This document shows, one piece after another, positions 1 through 7,236 of a stretch of DNA of 57,280 nt (its first letter is position 1; each line of letters opens with the position of its first letter). The notes beneath the pieces are model-generated. The model saw only the letters and a program-made list of their open reading frames with translations, was not told the origin of the DNA and did not search any database. Both the position numbers and the translations under genes were made by a program. Source of the stretch: Saprospiraceae bacterium (GTDB taxonomy: Bacteria; Bacteroidota; Bacteroidia; Chitinophagales; Saprospiraceae); assembly GCA_019634045.1 (NCBI GenBank), contig JAHQWA010000005.1:1-57280 (forward strand), written 5' to 3'.

Positions 1-723
1 ATTGGTATGAGAGGTCCAGGGGAGAAGGAGATTGAGACTGACCGTCGAATTGTGCGGGATCAGATTTCTAAGCTCAAAACTAAGCTGGAAAAGATTGACC
101 GGCAAAATATGACCCAACGGAAAACGCGAGGTCAAATGATCCGAGTGGCATTAGTGGGGTATACCAATGTCGGTAAATCCACCTTGATGAACACCTTGAG
201 TAAATCTGAAGTCTTTGCAGAAAACAAGTTATTTGCAACCCTAGACACAACAGTTCGTAAAGTCGTATTTGGGGCCATGCCATTTCTGCTGTCTGATACG
301 GTTGGTTTTATTCGGAAATTGCCTCATCACCTGGTTGAAAGCTTTAAGTCTACCTTGGATGAGGTGCGAGAGTGCGATTTGTTGGTACATGTGGTAGATA
401 TTGCACACCCACAGCATGAAGATCATGTGAGAACCGTCAATCAGACCTTGAAGGATCTCAATGTGTTGGAAAAGCCTACTTTGATGGTATTTAATAAGAT
501 CGACAAGTATAGAGATTTGTATTTTGACCCACTTTTGGATGAGGAAGGAAAACAAGAAGTTGAGGAAGGACTAAAGCAAGGCTTAAGCAACCAGTTCGGC
601 GAAAACAATGTCTTTATTTCGGCATTGACAAAAGAAAATATGAGTGAGCTTCGCGCTAAACTTACGGAAGCCATACAAGAGCAGTACCACGTTCGATACC
701 CTTATCAAGCGAAGTATTGGTAA
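1..723 (+). CDS. hflX: GTPase HflX, 3' part (5' end outside window)
   Basis: This is the C-terminal part of the ribosome-associated GTPase HflX, which splits or rescues stalled ribosomes in other bacteria. The reading frame is open from base 1, so the true start lies upstream. The first residues match the HflX linker (RGPGEKEIETDRR), followed by a basic coiled coil and then the G domain: G1 GYTNVGKST at about visible residues 51-59, G3 DTVGF near 98, G4 NKID near 164 and a G5-like ISAL. The C-terminus ends normally about 60 residues after G4. The next gene follows after 30 bp, so the two may be co-transcribed. Family assignment is secure; only the extent of the missing N-terminal domain is unknown. 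Confidence 0.95.
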   Translation: MGMRGPGEKEIETDRRIVRDQISKLKTKLEKIDRQNMTQRKTRGQMIRVALVGYTNVGKSTLMNTLSKSEVFAENKLFATLDTTVRKVVFGAMPFLLSDTVGFIRKLPHHLVESFKSTLDEVRECDLLVHVVDIAHPQHEDHVRTVNQTLKDLNVLEKPTLMVFNKIDKYRDLYFDPLLDEEGKQEVEEGLKQGLSNQFGENNVFISALTKENMSELRAKLTEAIQEQYHVRYPYQAKYW

Positions 724-753
724 GCAATAGTATCGAAAAGATAATGACTACAC

Positions 754-1860
754 ATGAATCCGATTTTAGAGAAGTACGCCGATTTACTAGTACACTATTG
801 CCTTGAGATTCAAGAAGGAGAACGCTTGTACATCCGCAGTAGCCAATTGGCAGAACCGCTGGTGCGAGAGGTATTTCGCCTAGCAGTTAGAGCAGGGGCC
901 ATTGTGGAAGTGGGGATGGACTTCAGAGAACAGTACAGAATGTTCCTGAAAGAGGCCCATACAGAGAAACAGTTAAGCTATGTCTCTACTCTCTACAAAG
1001 AGGCAATGGAACATTTCGATGCCTATCTATATATTCGGGCGCCTTATAACCTGAGAGAAGATCAGGATGTCGATTCCGACAAGGCTAAGGTCCGCCAGTC
1101 AGCTCACCAACCTTACTCACAACTATATTTTGAAAGGACGGCTACTAGAGACCTGAAACGCAATCTTTGCCAGTATCCCACCTTGGCCAGCGCGCAGAAT
1201 GCGGGGATGGCATTGGAGGAATACGAAAAGTTCGTCTATGGCGCCTGTCGCCTGTTTGATGATGATCCCAAACAGAGCTGGCTTAATGTCCGTAAAGAAC
1301 AACAACAGATTGTTGATTTATTGAATAGCAAGGAACAGGTACGGTACGTTGGAGAAGATTTCGATATCAGCTTTTCTACTAAAGGAAGAACCTGGATTAA
1401 TTCGGATGGGCAAACGAATATGCCTTCTGGAGAAGTGTATACTTCACCGGTAGAAGATTCTGTGAATGGAGTAGTGCGATTTTCCTTTCCCGGTATTTAT
1501 ATGGGGCATGAAGTGGAGAACGTAAGCTTGTGGGTGAAAGACGGATATATTGAGAAATGGGAAGCGAGTAGAGGGCAGGCCTTTCTGGATAAGATCTTCT
1601 CTTTGGAGGGTACTCGCCGATTTGGCGAAGCAGCTATTGGTACCAATTATAAGATTGATCGATTGACTAAAAATATCCTCTTCGACGAGAAGATCGGAGG
1701 GACTGTACATATGGCTATTGGCCAATCCTACTTGCAAGCGGGTGGGCAGAATAAATCCTCTGTTCACTGGGACATGATCACGAATATGAGAAATGGTGGA
1801 ATAATTTACGCAGACGATGAGAAAATCTACGAAAATGGGCATTTTCTATTCCTAGAATAG
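754..1860 (+). CDS. Aminopeptidase, M29 (thermophilic metalloaminopeptidase) family
   Basis: A 368-residue cytoplasmic metallo-aminopeptidase of the M29 family (AmpS / aminopeptidase T type), which removes N-terminal residues from peptides using two metal ions. The N-terminus (ILEKYADLLVHYCLEIQEGE) is the family signature. The metal-binding half is visible: a PSGEVYTSP segment supplying Glu, a conserved HEVENVSL region, HMAIGQSY supplying His, and SVHWDMI with an HxD pair near the C-terminus. Length fits the family (about 370-410). It has no signal peptide. It lies 30 bp after hflX in the same direction. No terminator-like hairpin follows it in the 175 bp before the next gene. Confidence 0.92.
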   Translation: MNPILEKYADLLVHYCLEIQEGERLYIRSSQLAEPLVREVFRLAVRAGAIVEVGMDFREQYRMFLKEAHTEKQLSYVSTLYKEAMEHFDAYLYIRAPYNLREDQDVDSDKAKVRQSAHQPYSQLYFERTATRDLKRNLCQYPTLASAQNAGMALEEYEKFVYGACRLFDDDPKQSWLNVRKEQQQIVDLLNSKEQVRYVGEDFDISFSTKGRTWINSDGQTNMPSGEVYTSPVEDSVNGVVRFSFPGIYMGHEVENVSLWVKDGYIEKWEASRGQAFLDKIFSLEGTRRFGEAAIGTNYKIDRLTKNILFDEKIGGTVHMAIGQSYLQAGGQNKSSVHWDMITNMRNGGIIYADDEKIYENGHFLFLE

Positions 1861-2035
1861 GAGTAAAAACCAGCTATTAAACCTCGACTATCAAGCGTTT
1901 AAGATTAGCCGAATCCCCCTATTTTTGTTGGTATTAAATTTTTCGGGTATAGATAATTATTATAACTTGCGTTTGGAAACACTATACTGAAAACAGGTTA
2001 ACCACATTAATTAAATCAAACTACATCCTTAAACC

Positions 2036-2761
2036 GTGAACACAAACGTAGCATTTTTAGAATTAAAGTATGGCAACATTTACGGCGGTTACCCCAATTT
2101 TTACGCGATCAGTGAAATTGCACTATTAGTCTTCGAAAACGGCTCTAACAAGATTTTTCTAGAAAGTTGGAACAACCAAGCCAACATTGACATTGTTAGC
2201 GTTTTTTCAAAGGTTGATGAATTGGGCCATACCATTGGCCGTGGAAGGGAGGTTATCAATTTACGGTCTCGACGCCGTAAAACCTATGATGAAGAATTTA
2301 GGATGGATGAAAGAGGTTTGCGTTTTGCTTTCCAACAACTTCGTCCTTCCAAAATGCAGATCAGGAATTTTTTGCTAAAGAACTTGCGAAAGTACCGTTT
2401 CCGCGATATCATCGTATTTGATGGTCGCCGTGACGTTTTCCTTTGTGAGCGCTCTGGCGTAAACTTCGAGCGATACAATATCATAGATATCCAGAAAGAC
2501 CTCAACAAGGAGACTGACTACTTGTTCTCCTTGAATAAGCTGTCCGTGGTAATCAATTTTGATTACGACATGAGCTATTTGAGATCCAACAACTTAGAGT
2601 ATTGGTTGCACCCCATTGCTGCTCGTCAGATCATGCCTAAATCTGCCTGTTTTGATGCAGCTCGATTAATGATGGTGTACAATGAATACACGCAACACCA
2701 CGATGATTTCTTAATGAAAGCAGCCTTAGTGTTGAATAAGATCCAAAGCCGGGAAGCTTAG
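2036..2761 (+). CDS. Putative RNase H-like fold protein with degenerate DEDD exonuclease motifs
   Basis: I do not recognise a named family. The start is GTG at 2036, the only reasonable start for the open frame. The 241-residue product has the order of elements of a DEDD (DnaQ/KapD-like) 3'-5' exonuclease: an N-terminal strand AFLELKYG followed by an AISEIALLVFE strand (the EIIEIGAV position of exonucleases), a central DIIVFDGRRD (residues 124-133), and a C-terminal segment SACFDAARLM with Asp207. The expected DxE of motif I is replaced by Glu9-Leu-Lys11, while Asp133 and Asp207 are kept and the usual His is absent. If the match is right the protein may bind rather than cut nucleic acid. No signal peptide or membrane segment is seen. 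The fold is inference from motif spacing. Confidence 0.45.
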   Translation: MNTNVAFLELKYGNIYGGYPNFYAISEIALLVFENGSNKIFLESWNNQANIDIVSVFSKVDELGHTIGRGREVINLRSRRRKTYDEEFRMDERGLRFAFQQLRPSKMQIRNFLLKNLRKYRFRDIIVFDGRRDVFLCERSGVNFERYNIIDIQKDLNKETDYLFSLNKLSVVINFDYDMSYLRSNNLEYWLHPIAARQIMPKSACFDAARLMMVYNEYTQHHDDFLMKAALVLNKIQSREA

Positions 2762-2797
2762 ATCTTCGAGGTCTTTTTCCAATAGTTTTGCCAAATT

Positions 2798-2853
2798 CCA
2801 ATGGCCCATAGTCACCTACCTAGACTATGGGCTATTGGGCGTTAAGGTAGGTG
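2798..2853 (+). other. Long hairpin with loop complementary to downstream sequence (possible H-type pseudoknot)
   Basis: Arms 2798-2813 and 2823-2838 form a 16-pair stem with one G-T wobble (core GCCCATAGTC / GACTATGGGC). The 9-base loop (2814-2822) reads ACCTACCTA, and AGGTAGGT at 2845-2852 is complementary to eight loop bases, allowing a pseudoknot. No T-run follows, so it is not a standard intrinsic terminator for the gene ending at 2761. It could be a 3'-end processing or stability element, or a leader for the regulator starting at 2977. Confidence 0.5.
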
Positions 2854-2976
2854 GTCGGAATATTTCAACCGCTCTCCCTACCTAATGGCAATCCAACAAT
2901 GTGCTATCGATATTCATACTTTTGCTATCGATAATTGAGGAGTGTTTAATCCGTTCATACTCTAAAATTCGAATGC

Positions 2977-3552
2977 ATGCCTTCCATAGAAAAAGTGATC
3001 GATAAAATTCTGCCCTACATTTCTCTAGGCCCTGAGGATCAAAAACTACTTGAAGGTCATCTGATTCCACAGCGGTTGAAAAAGGGAGGTTTTCTGATGC
3101 GCAGCGGAGAACAAAACCAGGCCATCTGTTACATTCAGAGCGGCTTAATGAGAAGCTATTACTATGATGAGGAAGGAAAAGAAATCACTTCAGGCTTTTT
3201 CCAGGAAAATTCCTTCTGTACCGATCTGAATAGCTTTAGAACAGGGGTCAGGAGCCAACGCTCAATAGAAGCTATCCAGGATTGTCAGATACTCGTTCTA
3301 AACAAGATCGCCCAAAACACATTACTGGATCGTATTGAACATTGGGCCTACTTCGAGCAAAACTACATTTCCAATCTCTTATTAGAAAAGGTGAACTTTC
3401 AAAGAAAGCTAGCCAACAGCACTGCCCAAGAAGCTTATCAACTCTTTTTGGAAAGGTATGATCAAGCTGCCCTGTATGCACCTCGCTACCAAATTGCTTC
3501 TTTTCTTGGCATTTCTCCCTTTACTTTAAGTAGGTTAAAAATTGCGAACTAG
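2977..3552 (+). CDS. Crp/Fnr family transcriptional regulator
   Basis: A 191-residue regulator with an N-terminal cyclic-nucleotide-binding-type beta-barrel (residues about 15-115; FLMRSGEQNQAICYIQSGLM is the typical core) and a short C-terminal helix-turn-helix (YQIASFLGISPFTLSRL). The length and early end after the recognition helix are normal for the small Crp-like proteins common in Bacteroidota. An out-of-frame ATG lies 4 bases before the chosen start. An SDR oxidoreductase gene starts 61 bp downstream in the same direction, a pairing often seen when the regulator controls its neighbour; that regulatory link is inference. The ligand is unknown, as many of these proteins do not bind cAMP. 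Confidence 0.88.
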   Translation: MPSIEKVIDKILPYISLGPEDQKLLEGHLIPQRLKKGGFLMRSGEQNQAICYIQSGLMRSYYYDEEGKEITSGFFQENSFCTDLNSFRTGVRSQRSIEAIQDCQILVLNKIAQNTLLDRIEHWAYFEQNYISNLLLEKVNFQRKLANSTAQEAYQLFLERYDQAALYAPRYQIASFLGISPFTLSRLKIAN

Positions 3553-3613
3553 CCTTTTCTTGCTAAATGGCAAGATTTTACTCATGCCTAGGCCTTATCA
3601 TTGTTGAAAAAAA

Positions 3614-4402
3614 ATGAATCTAAAGGATAAAACGGCATTGGTAACGGGCGCATCATCTGGTATTGGTAAGTCCTTCGCTTATCTATTGGCGTCGAAAGGG
3701 GCGCATCTGGTTCTTGTAGCAAGGACGCAGGCTAAGTTGGAGGAGATTGCTAACGATATTCAAAATACGAAGCAGGTCAGTGTCCATGTCTATCAAAAGG
3801 ACCTTAGTCAACTGAATGCGGCTTCGGAATTGTATGAGCAGCTACAGAAAGACCAAATTGACATCGATCTCTTGGTAAACAATGCAGGCTATGGCAAGTG
3901 GGGGAAGTTTGAGAACTTTTCGTTGGAAGAGTATGGCAAAATGATTCAGCTGAATGTGACGAGCCTAATGGAACTCTGTCATTTGTACGTGGAGGATTTT
4001 AGAGAAAAACCAGCAGCAGGGATCATCAATGTGGGCTCCACGGCTTCCTTTATTCCCGTACCCTATAGCTCAGTCTATGCGGCTACTAAGAGTTTTGTTT
4101 TGAACTTCACTGAGGGCTTAGTAGGTGAGTTATCCGAAACGAATATCAAGGTGTTTTGCCTCTGTCCTGGTGGAACAGCCAGCAATTTTGCAACGGTGGC
4201 TAATGAATCTGGGGTTGACAATGCCCAAGCAAAATTGATGTCCTCAGATGAAGTAGCCCAACTCGGCTTGGATGCCTTTCTAGCGGGCAAGCATTATATT
4301 GTGACAGGAAGAAGATTCCAACTTATATTATTCAAGTTCCTGTCAAGGAAACGAGTGCTGAGTATGATTGCTGATTACTGGAGAAAGCGATTGGGGCTTT
4401 AA
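3614..4402 (+). CDS. Short-chain dehydrogenase/reductase (SDR)
   Basis: A 262-residue NAD(P)-dependent oxidoreductase of the classical SDR type. The cofactor motif TGASSGIG is at residues 11-18, NNAGYG at 89-94, and the catalytic set is Ser142, Tyr155 and Lys159 (YAATK). The arginine after beta-2 (VARTQ) favours NADP(H). The C-terminal 30 residues are basic and hydrophobic (FQLILFKFLSRKRVLSM), similar to the membrane-associating tail of DltE/YqjQ-like SDRs. The substrate cannot be read from sequence. It lies just downstream of a Crp/Fnr regulator and is convergent with the next gene, separated by a strong hairpin. Confidence 0.9.
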   Translation: MNLKDKTALVTGASSGIGKSFAYLLASKGAHLVLVARTQAKLEEIANDIQNTKQVSVHVYQKDLSQLNAASELYEQLQKDQIDIDLLVNNAGYGKWGKFENFSLEEYGKMIQLNVTSLMELCHLYVEDFREKPAAGIINVGSTASFIPVPYSSVYAATKSFVLNFTEGLVGELSETNIKVFCLCPGGTASNFATVANESGVDNAQAKLMSSDEVAQLGLDAFLAGKHYIVTGRRFQLILFKFLSRKRVLSMIADYWRKRLGL

Positions 4403-4428
4403 ATAATGCTAGCGTTTTTTAAAATCGA

Positions 4429-4467
4429 CCTAGAAGACTTGCCTCGACAACAGGCATGTCTTCTAGG
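4429..4467 (-). terminator. Hairpin between convergent genes, likely terminator for the minus-strand gene
   Basis: Inverted repeat with 16-base arms (4429-4444 and 4452-4467, one mismatch) and a 7-base loop. Read on the minus strand, the right side is followed by TCGATTTTAA, a short T-run, so it best serves the hydrolase gene ending at 4482. It may also stop plus-strand readthrough from the SDR gene, although no T-run follows on that strand. Confidence 0.6.
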
Positions 4468-4481
4468 ACTTGGTAGAGCTT

Positions 4482-5975
4482 CTACTGGAGTTGAAAATTT
4501 GGTGCCTTAATTTTGGTAAAACAATCTAGCCTTGGTTCTGAAGAAGGATCATTGAAGAAAGCATTGGCCGACTCCATTCCACAGGGCTTGCTCCAATAGG
4601 TCGTCACCGTATGTCTCCAACCTGGGAACACCAAATGGAAACTATTGCTGAAGTTAGGACGCATTTGACTAGCCCATTTTGGAGGCGTATCGCTATCAAA
4701 TTCCCCACTCATGAGTAATACGGGTATGTCGCTCGTGATGGCCACATTTTCCGTGGCAGGCTGCATCTTTACCTTCCATGTATTGCAGACTGTAGCTGAA
4801 TAGGTTTCCGGGGATAAGCCTTTAGTTATCGGGTATCTATTCGTTTCCTCTTTAATTGTTTGCTGAGAAGCAAATGGATACTCCTCTGCACACCATACCG
4901 ATAATCTCATCCCAATGCCAGAACCGTCTCCAGGGGCTTCTAAACGGGAACTAAGGAATTCCTTTAACACAGTTTGATCTCCGTCCATTAGGTTTTGGAT
5001 AGCTAGCGGTACGGTGGGAATATCATCACTTGATATGGTCGAGAACAATAAAGCAATCTCCTTCCCTTGAACACGAAAGGCCTCCTGCTTTCCGGTTTCT
5101 GAGTTCTTGACTAGTACTTCTAGGGGATCGACTGTAATTGCTTCTAGGTAGTCGTAGAAACGCTTCTTGAGATTAGGAAAGGCCTGATTACAGGGGGTAG
5201 AATTTTCGCATTCCGAAAGTACTTGGTCAAGTGTTTCTAGTAGGTTTTGAACACTTTCTTCATCGTAACTCACCTCTAATGGCAGTGGAGAATCCATTAC
5301 TACACTTCGAATGCCTTTGGGATGATCACGCATCAGGACTTGGGCTATTTTGGTACTATAGGAGATAGTCAAAAGGTTATACGCTTCAATCCCAAGTACC
5401 TTAATTAGGTCGGCAATATCGGCAGCACTCTCAATGGTATGGTAGCCATTTAGATCGATTCCTTCCTGTTTGAGTCGGCCTCTGCAAGCCAGGGCAGCCT
5501 GCTTTCTTAGGCTATCGGCTTCAGTCGGACTAGTAGTGGGTAATTTGGCTAGGTACCTTGCCTTAGCCCACTCTGGGCAACCCAGGTGGGGCTTAGCATA
5601 GTAATTTCCTCTTTGTTCTATCAAAATGAAATCTCGATCATCTAAGTACTGATAATACTCCATATAGGGAGCAGAGGGCATAGTGGAATATCCGGGACCT
5701 CCAACAGTATAGATAATCGGATCAGGTTTAGGGTTAGGATTGCGGCTTTTGAAAATGTAAACGGGCAGTTGAATCCGATTGGAGTTTGGGTTCTGGCGGT
5801 TTTCCGGTACCTCTAAGTAGCCAAAGCGATAAGATTGTCCTTTGGGTATATCAACGGGGCCTTTCTTGTTTTCAATAAATCTAGCAGTGTTGCTCGATAC
5901 GTCTGGAATTCTTGAACAGGAGTTAAAGAGCACAAATAGCCCTGTCCATGCGAAAGCAATTACGAATTGTTTCAT
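4482..5975 (-). CDS. Lipoprotein alpha/beta hydrolase, TAP-like / proline iminopeptidase type
   Basis: A roughly 497-residue secreted hydrolase. The open frame extends to 6014, but the Met at 5975 starts a proper lipoprotein signal peptide (MKQFVIAFAWTGLFVLFNSC), so I chose it. An oxyanion-type GGPG, the segment ILIEQRGNYY, the nucleophile segment LLTISYSTKIAQ, an acid in GEFDSDTPP and a histidine in GWRHTV place it with the TAP-like peptidases related to tripeptidyl and proline aminopeptidases. The nucleophile elbow is unusual: where relatives have GxSYG, both glycines are replaced (T-I-S-Y-S) while Ser stays. It probably acts on peptides at the cell surface or periplasm. An AraC-type gene lies 70 bp upstream on the same strand. 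Confidence 0.85.
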   Translation of the reverse strand: MKQFVIAFAWTGLFVLFNSCSRIPDVSSNTARFIENKKGPVDIPKGQSYRFGYLEVPENRQNPNSNRIQLPVYIFKSRNPNPKPDPIIYTVGGPGYSTMPSAPYMEYYQYLDDRDFILIEQRGNYYAKPHLGCPEWAKARYLAKLPTTSPTEADSLRKQAALACRGRLKQEGIDLNGYHTIESAADIADLIKVLGIEAYNLLTISYSTKIAQVLMRDHPKGIRSVVMDSPLPLEVSYDEESVQNLLETLDQVLSECENSTPCNQAFPNLKKRFYDYLEAITVDPLEVLVKNSETGKQEAFRVQGKEIALLFSTISSDDIPTVPLAIQNLMDGDQTVLKEFLSSRLEAPGDGSGIGMRLSVWCAEEYPFASQQTIKEETNRYPITKGLSPETYSATVCNTWKVKMQPATENVAITSDIPVLLMSGEFDSDTPPKWASQMRPNFSNSFHLVFPGWRHTVTTYWSKPCGMESANAFFNDPSSEPRLDCFTKIKAPNFQLQ

Positions 5976-6045
5976 CTCGGTGATTTTTTCGGCAAGCTCT
6001 ACATATTTCCCCACTTGAACGTGTCAATAAGCTCATTGGCACCTT

Positions 6046-7191
6046 TTATTGGCCAATTTCTTTCAGCAAGCGCCGCCGAAATTCGCTGGGGGTAACTTGA
6101 TAGTGTTTTTTAATGGCTCGATTGAAGGAAGACTTAGAATTGAAGCCAGCACTATAGGCCAAGCCCAGTAAGGAAAATTGGGTGTGTTTTGGATCCAATA
6201 GGAGTGCTTTAAACGCTTCTATGCGAAACTGAGTAATGTATGGATAAAAAGAGGTGTTGTGAATAAACTTGAGGGTTTGACTCAGGAGGTAAGGTTTGGT
6301 TCCTAGCATTTTGGCGAGCTCGTCCAAGGAGAGGTTGGGGTTCTTGAAAGGTTGCTGCGTACGCATCAACTGATCTAATTTTTTGGCAATCTCTTCTAGG
6401 ACTTTCCTATCCTTTTCCTTGAGTTGTGGCTTAGGATTAATCAAGCTTATTTTTCTTTGTTTGTAACCTTCAAAGCTCAAAACATAAGTCAGGATAGAAA
6501 TGCCGATCAAAAAGGGATTGTAAAAGAAGCGTTTGAAGTAGTAGTAGTCTTCGCGATTGAAAAAGCGAATGAATAAAAAATCTACAAGGTAGATGGCTAC
6601 GACCAAATAGTAGAACCTTTGGGTGTTAGTCAATAACTTTTTCGTGAATGGATAGGTTGTAGGATTCCTAACAGTAGGCTCGATTTCGGCTAGGATCTTT
6701 TGGGAACGCTGTAAGTGATATAGAATAAGAATGGAACCAATAAATGGAACAGTAGAATAATTCATCCAGATAGCATAACCCCAGTAACCTAACCAGGATA
6801 AACTCTCCCTAGTCCCATCCCAATAAAAGTTTTGAGAACGCACAAAAATACTCAGCGCAATTTGGAACAGAACAGGGATGAACAACAAGCGATCTCCTTT
6901 TGAGAATTGATACTGCTCCCTCGTACTAGCTTTGATGTAAAGGAAGATCAAAGCTCCATAACACCAGCTAAGTTCTAAGGTGAGGTGATACCACCAATCA
7001 TATTTTCCGATTCCAAAATAGATTAATATCTGATTCAGTAAGCGGTAGCTGAAAAAAAGTAATAAGAGGGCTAGAAACCTATTTTTGTATTGATGGGATT
7101 TAGTTAGAAAAAGCTGGATGCCAAAAAACACACCTTGTGCACAGCCAAGGGATAACAGAATTAGCATAATAGAATTGAACAGATCAGGCAT
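6046..7191 (-). CDS. Membrane-bound AraC family transcriptional regulator
   Basis: A 381-residue protein with about seven hydrophobic segments in residues 5-235 and a C-terminal AraC-type double helix-turn-helix (roughly 275-378; ...SLDELAKMLGTKPYLLSQTL... and LAYSAGFNSKSSFNRAIKKH). This layout is a known Bacteroidota class of regulators that sit in the inner membrane with the DNA-binding domain in the cytoplasm. It precedes the lipoprotein hydrolase on the same strand by 70 bp and could form an operon with it, which would suggest control of a peptide-related response; that is inference. A second protein of the same architecture is encoded at 13444-14631. Confidence 0.87.
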   Translation of the reverse strand: MPDLFNSIMLILLSLGCAQGVFFGIQLFLTKSHQYKNRFLALLLLFFSYRLLNQILIYFGIGKYDWWYHLTLELSWCYGALIFLYIKASTREQYQFSKGDRLLFIPVLFQIALSIFVRSQNFYWDGTRESLSWLGYWGYAIWMNYSTVPFIGSILILYHLQRSQKILAEIEPTVRNPTTYPFTKKLLTNTQRFYYLVVAIYLVDFLFIRFFNREDYYYFKRFFYNPFLIGISILTYVLSFEGYKQRKISLINPKPQLKEKDRKVLEEIAKKLDQLMRTQQPFKNPNLSLDELAKMLGTKPYLLSQTLKFIHNTSFYPYITQFRIEAFKALLLDPKHTQFSLLGLAYSAGFNSKSSFNRAIKKHYQVTPSEFRRRLLKEIGQ

Positions 7192-7236
7192 AGATTTATC
7201 CCTTATTTGCTCTACAACTAGACATAAAAGTAGCGG

